Below are positions 22,846 through 34,270 of a stretch of 64,000 nucleotides of DNA, in pieces. A program made the position numbers and the translations under genes. Source of the DNA: Datura wrightii (Eukaryota > Streptophyta > Magnoliopsida > Solanales > Solanaceae); the NCBI GenBank assembly GCA_035772735.1, contig JASDFA010000006.1:13782001-13846000 (forward strand), read 5' to 3'. The notes under the pieces are model-generated. The model was not told where the DNA came from, ran no database searches, and saw only the letters and a list, made by a program, of their open reading frames with translations. The stretch's first letter is position 1. Every line of letters begins with the position of its first letter.

Positions 22846-24478
22846 ATGCTCGACACTAGAAGTCAAGGAAATCCCTTGATACCAATTGATCACGAACTTG
22901 AGCTAACGTTAAGAAACCTGAGGAGAATGGCCAACATACATGAGCAAGAAACCATGGATCAAGCCACAACAAGGATGTTGGCCGAAGAGCAAGCTCGGGC
23001 TAGAGACTGTGAGTTAGCCAGAGTTGCTGAAGAGCAGCGTTTAGCTGCAGAAGCTGAATGAACTAGACGACCCAGAGGTCCAGAGCACCAACGACACCGA
23101 TATTTTGATGAGGAAGATGATGCGGACATAGATGAAGCTGGTGCCACTGGAGCGATAGTCCCTCCTCCTTTGACTGCTGGGGCAAAGTTTGACATTACAA
23201 GTGCAATGATTCAACTGCTGAATATGAAGAGAATATTTGTAGGTCATGCATCCGATGACGCTCACGCTCACTTGACAAATTTCATGGGTATATGCAAAGC
23301 ATACAAGTAGCCAGGGGTCAGCCAGGACGCAATCATGAGGTTATTTCCATTTTCTCTTGGGAGTGAGGCGATGATGTGGTTGGCTGAGCTACCAAATGAC
23401 TCCATCACTACTTGGGGAGAGCTCAAGAGAGCTTTTCTTGAAAGGTTCTTCCCACCATCCAAGGAGTTGCAGCTAAAGGATGAAATATATAACTTCAGGA
23501 TGCTAAATTTTGAGGCACTCCATAAGACCTGGCTGCGGTTCAACAAAAAGCTCAAGAAAGTGCCAAACCATAGGATTCCAGATTATACATTATTGGAAAT
23601 CTTTTACCGGTCTCTGAATGCCAAATCTAAGGCGGTTGCTGATACTATCTCAGGAGGATCCTTCATGAGTCATACTTATGTGGAGGCTGCAGAGTTACTG
23701 GACAGGATCACTAAAACCAACCGAACTTGGCACACTAGAGAGTAGGAGGTTCCGGCTGGTTCTTATATGGTTGGAATGTCTGCCGAACATTGAAGAAGAG
23801 ATGAGGAGCGTGACCAGGACATTGCAGAGATTAATACCACCATGGGGTTGCTTGCCAAGCACTTAATGGGAATGGGAGCAGAAAAGGTGAACGCTGTAGG
23901 TTCTCAGGGCAAGGCCTCGAGAAATGATGGTTGCGAGTCTGAGTCTGAAGAAGATGTCAATTATTTGAATAATCAGAGGATGGGTTTCCGGACCAACACC
24001 CAAGGGTCTAACCAAGACTCTTGGCATCAAGGTAAAGGGAAACCAAGGTCGGAACTTCTACAAGGATAATAATTTCAACCGAGGCAAGTATTGAGACAAC
24101 GGAGACTGGAAGAAGCGAGAGGAGTCCAAAAATGATAGGAGCGATCTGTATGTTCCTCCACAAAACTGAGAAACAGAGTCGAGTGGTTCAAGGGTCGAAG
24201 ATATGGTTTCCAAAGTGCTCAAGAAGATGGAGACAACATACAACCACTTTAAGGAGCTCCGTGCTGATATTTCTGGCTTAAACCAAAAGGTAGAGTCACA
24301 TGCTGTGGCAATCAGGAAAATTGAGCAGCAGATGAGTCGGATGTCTGTTGTAGTGAATCAAAGACAAAAAGGCACACTTCCCAGCAATACTGTTCAAAAT
24401 TCAAAAAATGATGGTCACTACATGGCAGTCACTACTAGAAGCAGGAAGACCACAGTTGATCCATCGAGGCCAGTGTAG
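22846..24478 (+). pseudogene. Athila gag, broken
   Basis: The gag product would form the particle that packages element RNA. The start at ATG 22846 opens L-D-T-R-S-Q-G-N-P, then an acid and glutamine-rich coil. A stop at 23059-23061 and another at 23308-23310 follow. The conserved retrotransposon gag core lies at about 23340-23730 (F-P-F-S-L-G-S-E-A-M-M-W-L, then T-T-W-G-E-L-K-R-A-F-L-E-R-F-F-P-P and F-Y-R-S-L). It ends in a stop at 23743. The frame resumes with M-G-L-L-A-K-H-L-M-G-M-G near 23840, and frame changes near 24040 and later break it again. A coiled-coil tail runs 24203-24478 and ends in TAG. No zinc knuckle is clear. At least four lesions make it inactive. Confidence 0.75.
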
Positions 24479-24501
24479 TTAAAGAGTCAGAAAGGCCCGG
24501 G

Positions 24502-25359
24502 TTGATAAATGATGATGATGTAGCGGATGTTGACAACCCAACTTTGGTTGGAAACTCAGATGTGCAAACTGCTCCGAGTAGTGAAAAGGAGCAAGGAGAT
24601 GCCCATGGGAATGAGAAGGAAGCACAACAAAAACTCATAACAATTCCTAGACCTCCTCCTCCTTACCCCCAGCGCTTGAAGAAGAAAGCTGAAGATGGAA
24701 AATATCAAAAGTTTATCTCTATGCTCAAGCAACTTTTGGTAAATATCCCATTGGTGGAGGCACTTAAGCAAATGCCCGGATATGCCAAATTTATGAAGGA
24801 CCTCGTCACCAGAAAAAGAACTGTAAGTTTGAATCCTGTTGATAATCTGCACCACTGTGGTGCCATCACTACACGAGTCCTAGCACAGAAGAAGGAAGAC
24901 CTAGGTGCGTTAACTATACCTTGCACCATTGGGGAGGTTGAGTTTGCAAGGGCGCTTTGTGACTTGGGAGCTAGCATAAATCTGATGCCGCTAGCAGTAT
25001 TTAAAAATTTAGGCTTGGGAACCCCCACACCGACTTCGATGCGACTACTGATGGCTAACCGAATAGTTAAAAAGACTGTGGGGATTTTGTTTGATGTGCT
25101 AGTCAAAGTGGACAAATTCATATTCCCAGCATACTTCGTGATTCTGGACTGCGAAGTCGATTCAAAGGTCCCGATTATTTTGGGGCGACCATTCCTTGCA
25201 ACAAGTAGGGCCCTAGTTGATATGGAAGCAGGGCAGCTGAAATTTCGGTTGAACAAAGAAGAGGTTACCTTCAACATTAGCCGAACCATTAAACAACCCA
25301 AGGAATTCAGCATAATTTCAGCATTGGAGGACGGAGAAGAGTCACTTGACGAATTCTAA
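24502..25359 (+). pseudogene. Athila protease region (aspartic protease domain), open frame
   Basis: A 285-codon open frame forms the C-terminal part of the Athila gag-protease. A proline-rich linker (R-P-P-P-P-Y-P-Q-R-L) is followed by L-V-N-I-P-L-V-E-A-L-K-Q-M-P-G-Y-A-K-F-M-K, a hallmark of this lineage. The aspartic protease then follows: C-D-L-G-A-S-I-N-L-M-P holds the catalytic Asp in the D-L-G-A form usual for Athila, and I-I-L-G-R-P-F-L lies near the end. The protease would cleave the polyprotein in particles. The frame ends in TAA where the polymerase should begin, so it is a remnant although the frame is open. The first codons are arbitrary: in the parent it was continuous with gag. 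Confidence 0.8.
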
Positions 25360-25361
25360 GT

Positions 25362-25510
25362 AGTCAAGTGACTTGCGTCGTGCCGCGACGTTAAATCAGG
25401 CGCTACATGGGAGGCAACCGATGGAGGTGTTTTGGTGAAGTCTGAGTAGCCAAAACACCCACGTCGTGTCATGACGTTAAATCAAGCGCTTCTTGGGAGG
25501 TAACCCAAGT
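25362..25510 (+). repeat. Duplicated conserved Athila motif (CGTCGTG..ACGTTAAATC..GGGAGG)
   Basis: Two copies, about 77 bp apart, contain CGTCGTGCCGCGACGTTAAA and CGTCGTGTCATGACGTTAAA, then a GCGCT word and TGGGAGG(C/T)AACC. The motif stands where the polymerase genes have been removed, between protease and the env-position ORF. In complete Athila elements a motif of this kind marks the pol-env junction. The function is unknown. Confidence 0.6.
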
Positions 25511-26744
25511 TGTAAATGTAATAAAAAGTTAGTGTTAACGTTTGTTGATGGGTGCAGGTGAATAAGATGGAAAATCTAAAGTTGAAACCAAAAACTGGAA
25601 CTTCAGTTCTTGCAGAAAAATCACAAAACGAGTCGTCGTCTGAGTTGACGACTCGTTTAGCCATTCGTGAAGAGAACTGCAGAAAACAGGGGAGCAACGG
25701 GTGACTTCACGAGTCATTTCTCCAAGGAACGAATCGTTTAGTCCCCCGTTAGGTACACTGGATCTAAGACCGAATTAAAAGAAAAAGGGTGATGACGGTT
25801 CACTCAACGAGTCGTTGGGAAACTAAACGAGTCGTTGAGTGACCCATCCTGAAGCTACAGTAGGCCAAGGACCACGACTCAGGAAATGACTCGTTGGGTA
25901 ACACCACGAGTCGTTACGTGAGTCCTTAGGTCCCAGGTAAGTTAACTTAACCCGACCCACGACTAAATTTGGGAAAAGTTTTTATTTAAAATAAAGGACC
26001 CAATTTCAGTTAATACTCCCAGTTAGACCCAAACACAAATTAAAGCTTCAAAGTTCCCCTCTTCTCTTCTTCCCCTTCTTCACGCAAACCCATCAAAAAC
26101 ACCATTGATAAATCTTCACCACTGCACGCACAGTCACTGGAGCACACTCATAACTGATATTGCACTCCATCTCTAATAACTCACAATTGTAAGTGATCTT
26201 CCCCACACAAAAACTTTGAATATTGTTTGCATTCCATCAAGAAATTTTGAAGACCCATGTACGAATAATCTTGAACGCGTTTCTATTTATAGTGTGATCT
26301 TACGTGCCTTGTGATGTAAATAAACCCTAGGAAGTGTTAAACATTGATTTTCTATCATGTAGTCCCCTGGGTTGAGTTTTAATTGAAGTTGTGTGTTTGT
26401 GGAATTGAAAACTGGAAAGAAGAGGAAGATGAATAGGAACTCTTGAGCACGAGCCACATCATGAGTTGTTGGGTCACCAAACGACTCGTCATGAAGCTCG
26501 TGCTGAGTGGGAAAATTAAACTGCTGAGGCAGTGTACTTAACGAGTGACCTAACGACTCGTTGTCTTTATCGTCAAGTACATTGGACCTATTTGAAAAAT
26601 GTCCAACTTGGGTTAACGAGTGACTTCACAAATCGTTCCCAGAGGAAACGACTCATTTAGTCACCCGTCAGGACCACTAGCACCAGCTCAAAAATATTTT
26701 CTATTTCATCTCCTCTTGTGTATTAACATTGTTTCCATAGGCAC
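25511..26744. other. Athila non-coding spacer rich in ACGACTCGT / ACGAGTCGT words
   Basis: No coding frame is supported. About seven exact 9-mers occur in both orientations between 25628 and 26550, each followed by variants of T(T/G)AGGTGAC-like text. A long A/C-rich stretch at 26030-26200 separates two motif clusters. The spacer ends at ATG 26745, which opens a short frame leading into the env-position ORF. Confidence 0.6.
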
Positions 26745-28150
26745 AATGGCTCCATTAGGTACACCAAAGAAGGGCCAAACCAAAAAGTAGGTACCTGAGT
26801 GCAGTCAACCATCATACCGAAGGTTGGCGAGATGATCCATCCTCTTATGAAGACTCGAGTGGCTCTGAAGAGGAATATGAAGTATAGGAGGAGCAGCTGT
26901 GAGGACGACGACCAGGGCTAGGGCTCAACAAGTTTTAAATCCAACAGCCCTGGTCGATACTCCCACTCCACTAGCAAGAGATCCACTCAGCCGCACTAAT
27001 GAAAGCGCTAGGGTTGCTGCTGCACTTGTTCTTGAGGCTCCCACAGCTGGGCACAATACAGAGAGAGTTGATGAGTCGCATGCCCAGCGAGGGGACTCGA
27101 ACAATGAGCAGACTGATACATCAGGCACATCGAATGAGCAACTGAGAAATGTGAGGAGATGGTGTGTCCATGGCATGCAGGCTATATACAACCGAGATAT
27201 TGCTCCCAATAACAAAGGCAATCCAAAGCGAAGTATTTACAAGGAGCCAAGGATGGTAACTACAGGGCTTAAAGACCTGCCAGAGCTACAGGCAGTATTT
27301 GAAAAATATAGGTTTGGGTGGTTGACCTAGCCATTAGGTAGTTACAGTCCATGCCTAGTTCGAGAGTTTTATGCAACATATGTAGCCACGTTGTAGCGGT
27401 TTGCACTAGGAGGCCAGGATTGGAAGAAGCGGCCTGCATTGAATCAAGTGATGCTGCGTGAGACTTCAGTTGATGTATCTGAGGAGACGATTTCCAGGAT
27501 GCTGTATGGGCCAGATTTTCGCGCTCCGATGAACACGGTAGAGTTTGATCACAGGTTATTCGAATTGAGGAAAGTCAAAACCAAGAAGTTGAATATCATG
27601 GAAAGGATATAGTAGTACACTTGGCTTTCCCACATCATTGCCACAAAGGGGCTGTTAGTTGAATGGCTGCATGGTACTGATTCACAGATTAAGAAGGCCA
27701 CATTGAACTTTCAGGCGAAATTTTGGCGGTCACTGGTGATGCACAGGATGGTACCAACAAGTAATGACAATATACTCTCACCCGACAGAGCAGCACTGGT
27801 AGCCAGCATAATGGAGGGGTACGCAATTAATTTTCGCAGTTCATCGTTGAGGAGATTCGAGAGCGGACTGTAAATGATAGTACGATGATTCCCTTCCCCT
27901 GCTTGACTGATAGACTTTGTCGGGAGTCTCGAGTGCCAGAATTGCCATCAGTTAATCAGAGAGTGGTGGTTCAGAATATTACCGATATTGGGCTGATTAG
28001 ACATGATACAAACTCGGTTCGAGGGCAAGGACTCAGGCATCTGCATCCGCTGGAGCGACCATAATAGCAGAGGCATTTGGTAGCGGGATGCAGACTAATG
28101 CAGCACAATTCATCGAGTTAGTGGCCGAGCCTACTGAGGGCAGGGAGATA
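26745..28150 (+). pseudogene. Athila env-position ORF with 'putative plant transposon protein' domain, broken
   Basis: From ATG 26745 a short frame stops at about 26788; the main frame at 26899-27330 starts with an alanine- and threonine-rich region. A domain then begins at L-P-E-L-Q-A-V-F-E-K-Y-R-F-G-W. It continues across stops at 27328, 27391 and 27611 with F-A-L-G-G-Q-D-W-K-K-R-P and V-D-V-S-E-E-T-I-S-R-M-L-Y-G, then W-L-S-H-I-I-A-T-K-G and F-W-R-S-L-V-M-H-R-M-V-P-T-S-N-D-N. This order resembles the widespread plant domain annotated as a putative transposon protein (Transposase_32-like), found in Athila elements in place of env. Its role is not established. A frame change near 27830 and further stops follow. 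Confidence 0.55.
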
Positions 28151-28921
28151 GGTAGCTAGGCTGAGGCTACAGATGCAGCGTATGCCTCCACACCTGCCGA
28201 CATTCCTGAGTCATCATCTACAACAGCAGAATCCAGACCAGCAGTCGCACCTCCATGATCCACCACAGCTGGCCTAGTCATGGTATCACAGGAGTTCTTG
28301 GTTGACATGGCTAGGTGGCTAGCCAAAGCAGAAAAGCAGCAAGCACACACGGCTCTACAAGTCAAAGTCTTGATGGAGCAGGTTAAGCTGTGGGTGTCAA
28401 AGGAGTTGGAGACATTGTCCAGTTTGGTGCATAGGCGAATGGACACTTTTAAGAGAAGGATGGATGAGCGTCTTGCACAGTTACAGGCGCTGGAGTTATC
28501 GAGATGGTACTCAGAGCTTGGAGCGTTACGATCCGAGGTGGGGGACTTGGGCGCACGACAGATAGCTGTGGTACCTCCACCGATACTTCCCATGATAGAT
28601 GATGAGTTTGAAGAGGAGATACCACCTATTTTAAATTTCATCACATAGGAGCCATTGGCACATGACAAGGGGAAGAGGTCTCATGAGGAGGAGAGTGATG
28701 ATACTGATGCATCTCTGCTCCGTCAGCAAAAAAGGGAGCAGAATAAGATGGAGAGAGCCCTGCATGAATCAAGAGAGGAGGCTCGACTGAGAGCTGAGAT
28801 TGAGGCAGTGAGAGCTCGTAAGAAGGAACGAGCTCAGTTGGATCCGAAAATGCGCCGGGTCAAGCTGGCAATATTAGAGTTGATGTTGGAGGCATATCTA
28901 CACCCTCCACCAACCAGGTAG
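28151..28921 (+). pseudogene. C-terminal coiled-coil part of the env-position ORF
   Basis: Two open stretches (28280-28648 and 28655-28921, in different frames, separated by one TAG) encode heptad-rich helices: an M-A-R-W-L-A-K-A-E-K-Q-Q segment, K-R-R-M-D-E-R-L-A-Q-L, then charged E-E-S-D-D-T-D and R-E-E-A-R-L-R-A-E-I-E-A-V-R. They continue the preceding ORF and are not separate genes. A proline-rich end (H-P-P-P-T-R) stops at 28919-28921. Confidence 0.5.
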
Positions 28922-30542
28922 CTGACACCTAGGTCGCACGGGTATGTTTCCTATTCCCTTGGTTTTTGTCTTGTACATATATGTGTCGAGGATGACACAT
29001 GCTTTTTTGATGGGGGTGGGGAGGGATACCTGTGCATTCTATTTTGCTGAACATAACCTGAGGGTTTTTCTTGCCGAATATCTTTTCCCTCGGGTTTTCC
29101 ATATCTAATAGAACCGACATGTTTAGGATGTTATTTTGTGTTTTTATTTTTTGTGTGTCAGTCGGAAGAAAGTTAGGAAAACTAAAAGCAGTCAAGAGAT
29201 AAAATTGCTTGATATTTTGATTTTTGATGATTTGATATCCCTCTGAAAAAATTCGTATATGTGTATGTGAGAGTTGACAATTATGACCTTTGTGAATCTC
29301 TTCATGGCGTTGGAACTGTGAACTTGTTCACCATTTTATGGTTGTACCTGAACGTTAGTAGAATTGATGATGTTGACTTCTACTATGTGTGAAGTGAGGT
29401 CTGATAGCTAAATTCGGTTGTGTGTGTCAATCCTGAACTTGCCCGGTCAGTCGTACCAAGATAGAGGATAAGAAACTAGGAAAGGATCATAGGCCATTTT
29501 TGATTTATGAAGTCTGCTTTAGCCTAAAAGACCTACCAAAGAAAATAAAAATCCCTTGATCCAAATATTTGAGCTTAAATTGACCTTTCTTTTCATTTAC
29601 ACCAATTCACCTGCCTGATTTTATTATGAAAGAACCTGTTTTGGCCCTGGTCCCTCCTTGGACATTGTGAACTTCAAATCAAGAAAATCGCCTAAGTTGA
29701 GGGTGGCTATGATAGGGGTGAGTAAGAAGAGTCGGGTAGAAGTAAAGTTGGGTAATGAAAAAAAAGAAAAAAGAGCGGGAGCGGTATGCATGATGAAAAG
29801 AAAAAAAATTATTGTCAAAAATCAAGAAAAGAAAAATAATGCATGACATCAATAAATTTTTGTTGAATAAAAAGTAACCCTATCCGTATTGTCTAAAGTA
29901 AAGAAAAGAAAAAGCAGAAAAAAAGGAAAAAGGGAGAAAATAGAAGTAAAGGTGAAAAGTGGAGTAAAAAGGCGTAGTGCCATGGAGAGTTGAGCTACTA
30001 AAATCCATATGTACCATACCCAAGCCCGAGCCTACGTTACAAGTCGAGAAAGTCCTATAGTGATCCTAGTTATTTGTCCGAAAATTGAGGTATTGAATGT
30101 AAAGACAAGCCTATGGTATTGTATGCACACAATTCGAATTTCTTTGTGAGAGTGAGTGGATATTACCTAGTCCCAAGAAAAATATACCGAATTAATCATA
30201 TACACATGTGTGAGTGTGGGACTTCTTTGAGGTGAGAGCACTTGGTCAACAAAATCGTCTGCGAATTGTCTGGGGCAGTGTTATAGATTTAGGTGTGTGG
30301 TTGTTGGTGACAGTATTTTGCCATGTTTCGATTCTTCTGTGTTGTGGTTGAAAATTTTGCATATGCATAGTGTTTTGAGTTGATACGATGAGGGAGGGGT
30401 TAGAAAATTTGAATTTCATGTATAAAAATGATTGTTCTAAGTTTCCTAAAGTTTTTCCGATTGAAGCGTCGAAGTAGATTGTTTTGTTTTGTTTTATTTT
30501 ATTTTTGCCTGAGGACATACAAAAGTTTTAAGTTGAGGGTAT
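28922..30542 (+). other. Athila 3' untranslated region up to the polypurine tract
   Basis: A G-rich TTTGATGGGGGTGGGGAGGG segment at about 29012 and a long A/G-rich block (29750-29990) mark the 3' region usual for Athila. No coding frame is supported. The tract just before the LTR (TTTTAAGTTGAGGGTAT) is a weak polypurine tract. Confidence 0.55.
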
Positions 30543-32122
30543 TGATGTACCGTGATTTTATGGCACTTTCGATGCTTAAAACCAAGAAATTATGCACATT
30601 CCAGGTATGTTTATATGGGCATAAGGTATTTTATGCTTAATTTGAAGGAAAACAGGTCTGGAAGTGAATTTGGTCGAACTAATGATAAAAACAACTGAAA
30701 GGTGACTGCCATGCACTTAACGAGTCGTTGGAAGTAGGCACGACCTGTCACTTGAGGTGTTGGCAAAAAGCTGAAGTTTTGAAGAAGTGAAACAGTGCAC
30801 TTGATGAGTTTGAGGAACGACTCGTTACACCTGGTAACGAGTCGTGAGGTCAATCGTTAGGCTTTGAAGAGAAACGTTCAACCAAGTGTCCAGTGAAGTT
30901 GACGACAGACATCACGAGTCATCACCTGAAGGAACGACTCGTTGGCAAGCTACCAGAACCGTCCGTGAAGTGCACTAGATTTTCTGAGGAATTAGACCAT
31001 GAGGGACCTAACGACTCGTGCTAAGGCACGACGAGTTGTTAGGTGAACCGTTGCCAAGACTGGGTACTTTGCTGAGGGCGACTGATTTGAGCAAGGAATG
31101 ACTCGTTAGAGGACTGAATGATCCTTCACCTAGCCCGTTGCCACTGCCGACCTAGTTTCCAGAGTTATTTAGGAAAAGGATTTCTTGGTAGGTTTATTTT
31201 GAGAGACGATTCTGAGAGGATTTCTGGAAGGATTTTTAGCCGATTTTGAGAGAGGATCTTGAACGATATTGTGAGGATATTCTTGAGAGAATTTTCATAT
31301 AATTGTTCTTGATTCAAGAAATGAAAGCAACGTTGGAATATTATTCAGTCTCTTGGTTTTTATTCTACAATACTTTGTAAGTTGCAATTATGATTTCTTC
31401 TATATATTTTGATTGCAATAACACAAACATGAGTAGCTAAACCCATAAACTAGGTTTGTGGGAATCAAGATGAATTAACACACATAGGTAAAAATACCTA
31501 GTGATTCTTGAATGGGGTTTTATGCATGTATTGTTTTTTCCTTCGTTTTGATTGATTCTTGATGGTTCCAAACGTTAGGACTTGCCTTATTTTTACTTAC
31601 CAGATCAAGGAAGTAAAGAATGGGGAAAGGGATTAACAACGGAGATTTGAGGCTACTAACCCTCATCTAATAGCTTGAACTTATTTGGGGATAGCTAATC
31701 CGATATTAAGGGTAAGGGTTAACTAAGTACACCCGTATACAGACCAAGTTGTGTGGTGAAAATCATCTAGATAGGGGACCAACCATTTAGGTGAACCTAA
31801 CTTACCAATATTGTATGTTAAACACCGGAGTACATCACTAGTGTATAAGCCTTGTGGTTATGAAATCTTGAGGAACACAATCCTAGTCTAGTCGTAAATT
31901 GAATACAAACCAAACTTGATACAAGCATTCATTAATTTTACTTTTGTCATTATTCTATATTTTTCTCCCTTTGGAAATAAGTAAATCAATAGTAATAGTT
32001 ATTCGCATTAACCCAAGTTCTTACCATATTCCCTGTGGGATCGACCTCAACCTTCGTTGGGTTCTATATTTGACAATCGACTTCTTATATCTCAATTGCG
32101 AGGTGTAATTTGGGCGACAGCA
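30543..32122 (+). mobile_element. Athila 3' LTR
   Basis: 1,580 bp, starting TGATGTACCGTGATTTTATG and ending GACAGCA before the duplicated ACTAC. It holds about five exact ACGACTCGT / ACGAGTCGT words, has a deletion removing the TATA box, and an ATTAGCCG-type insertion near 31235 compared with the 5' copy. Confidence 0.88.
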
Positions 32123-32127
32123 ACTAC

Positions 32128-32869
32128 GTTGCCACTTTAGGTTTTTAGCCCGAATGAGCTTCAGACATTGATCACCCAGTTCATCTACTATAACTTGGCA
32201 AGGTATAGTGGGCCTTCTCTGGTAGGAGATATACATCGGACTCCATGTTTGGATCACGTGGTTACATATCGGTTTTACTCTCTCCCGCACCATAGTACAA
32301 CATAGTTCAGTCCAATTTCTTTAGAGTTCGTTTTATTTTTGCAGTATTTTAGTACAACTTACTATTACTCGGTATATATGTATGTTTTGGTTCCTTCTCG
32401 TATGCATAGTACATTCAAAGTACTGGTGTATACTTTTATGCTATATCATTTTATAATATAGGTTGAGGTTCTCAGGCCCAGCAGCGTGGTTAGTGCTCTG
32501 TTGGATTCAACACCACAATACTCTTTTGGTGAATCTTCATCTCCCAAGGATCGTGGATTTATTTTCAGTACTCGTCATTTCAGTTTGTGTTTTAGACATT
32601 CGAGTTAGCTGGGCATTTGTCCCAGCAACTCATCAATTTATTTTTAGAAGGCTTTCAAACTGTGATGGCGGTTTCAGCTAGGGATTTAAGATTTTATTTA
32701 AGTTTGTTCATTATTCATCACCAGTTTATTTCTGTTGTTAGCTTCCGTTCTTTTTTAATTATTCTCAGTAGATCAGTTTTTAGTAGAATATGCTTTACTA
32801 GGGTTTGCTTGGGGTCATTTGTGACACTAGGTACCGTGTCGCGTCCAGGGTGTGAACTCGGGTCATGAC
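32128..32869 (+). mobile_element. Tekay 5' LTR, second part
   Basis: Continues the LTR interrupted at 21159 and aligns with about 39432-40204. It contains a TATATATG word at 32373 that also occurs in the 3' LTR, a candidate TATA region. It ends GGGTCATGACA at 32869. Confidence 0.85.
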
Positions 32870-32873
32870 AAAT

Positions 32874-32883
32874 TTGGTATCAG
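32874..32883 (+). promoter_or_regulatory. Tekay primer-binding site, tRNA-iMet type
   Basis: TGGTATCAGA, four bases after the LTR end, matches the start of the initiator tRNA complement; the next bases (CTATC) have diverged. Confidence 0.8.
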
Positions 32884-33090
32884 ACTATCAGGTTTAGAGT
32901 GTTCTAGGATGTCTGAAAGCCACGTCAAGTAGAGTCCTTTTTATGCGTGTGAAGCATGTCACATTTATTGGGTGGGGGGGGGGGCTACGAGGCATTTTTA
33001 GGAAAATTTCCTTTCTTCATGATTCTTATCATGCGTAGAGCTTGATCTTAAAAATTTATCCTCCTAACTCGTGCTTTACCCTTTTTAGTT

Positions 33091-34270
33091 GACAATACCT
33101 CCAAAAAGGGGAAATAGAAGGAGGATCGAAAATGCTATCCAGCCAGCCCCACTAGCTTTCGCAACTCCTTAGGATGACCAGGTGTCCCACACAGAATTTT
33201 GGGCTTCGATGCAGATGTTGGTCCAAGCCATGACTAATTAGGTTAACCAGTAGGTTGTGGTGCCAATTAATATGAATGGGTATGTAGCTTCTACCAAAGT
33301 CTAGAATTTCACTAAGATGAATCCCCCAGCATTTCACGGGTCGAAAGTAGAGAAGGACCCGCAGGAATTTGTTGATAAGATACAGAAGATCACCCAAATC
33401 ATGGGTGTTACCTCTATAGAAAGTGTTGACCTAGCCTACCAGCTGAATGGGGCAGCTTAGATTTGGTACAAGCAATAGAAGGAAGAAAGGAAGGCAAAAT
33501 GGTGCAGGATTGGTGGAATGGGACGAGTTCATTACAATATTCTTGGATATGTTCTTTCCCAGGGAGTTAAGGGAAGATAAGGCCACGGAATTTATGAACC
33601 TGAGGCATAACAACATGACAGTACAGGAATATGGACTGAAGTTCACTCAGCTGTCAAAATATGCTCCATAAATGGTTACTTAGCCTAGAGCTCGCATGTT
33701 TAAGTTCGTTAATGGAGTCTCAGACTTGGTTGTCAAGGAATGCAGGACCTTCATGCTTATCAAAGACATAGACCTCTCCAGTCTCATCATTCATGCACAA
33801 CAGATAGAGGTAAAAAATTTGAAGGAGATAGAGAGGGAGAGTAAGCGGGCCAAAATAGTTCAGTGAGTATTCCTAGCAGAGGAAAGGTGGTGGTAATCGC
33901 CCTCAGCAGTAGCAGTAGAGGCCTCCATCACCTTCCTCAGCAAGTGCTCCATCTTCCAGGCCCGTAAAGATAAAAAGGGTGGGACATCAGGCTCCCAGTC
34001 CCAGAGCCATATCTCCAGTAGCCGCACTTTTTCAGTATGTCCTAAGTGTGGCAAGAATCATCTAGGGAAGTGTCATGAGGGTAGGTATAGTTGTTTTGGG
34101 TGTGGCCAGCTGGGTCACAGATTGAGGGATTGTCCGTCAGCAGGACGGGGAAAGGCCCAGTCCACCAGGTCAGCATCTCCCCAAAGATGCCTATCCCAGT
34201 AGGGCACCACCTCAGGTACAGGTGACGGTCAGTGCCAGAACCGTTTCTATGATTTATCTTCCCGGCAGGA
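33091..34270 (+). pseudogene. Tekay gag, multiply broken
   Basis: The N-terminal P-P-K-R-G-N-R-R segment begins at about 33094. The gag core follows (N-P-P-A-F-H-G-S, then W-D-E-F-I-T-I-F-L-D-M-F-F-P and L-R-H-N-N-M-T-V-Q-E-Y) with a frame change near 33480. The end has a CxxC..C cluster at about 34038 and a zinc knuckle at 34092-34133 (C-F-G-C-G-Q-L-G-H-R-L-R-D-C), which would bind element RNA. There are about ten in-frame stops, mostly TAG where CAG or TGG is expected. Not functional. Confidence 0.85.

Larger units (their letters stand above)
21160..32122 (+). mobile_element. Athila-type element lacking reverse transcriptase and integrase
   Basis: This 10,963-bp element is flanked by ACTAC at 21155-21159 and 32123-32127. 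LTRs (21160-22715 and 30543-32122) start TGATGT and end CA. The primer site matches tRNA-Asp. The internal part keeps broken gag, an open protease frame and an ORF region in the env position, but the expected 3 kb of reverse transcriptase, RNase H and integrase between 25360 and 25500 is missing. It is therefore non-autonomous and would have depended on a complete relative. Confidence 0.88.

Noticed and set aside
24705..25313. 202-codon minus-strand open frame
   Set aside because: Lies opposite the Athila protease frame, which carries clear family motifs.
32972..32984. G homopolymer after the Tekay primer site
   Set aside because: Simple slippage tract in the leader; no G-quadruplex spacing and no conserved partner.
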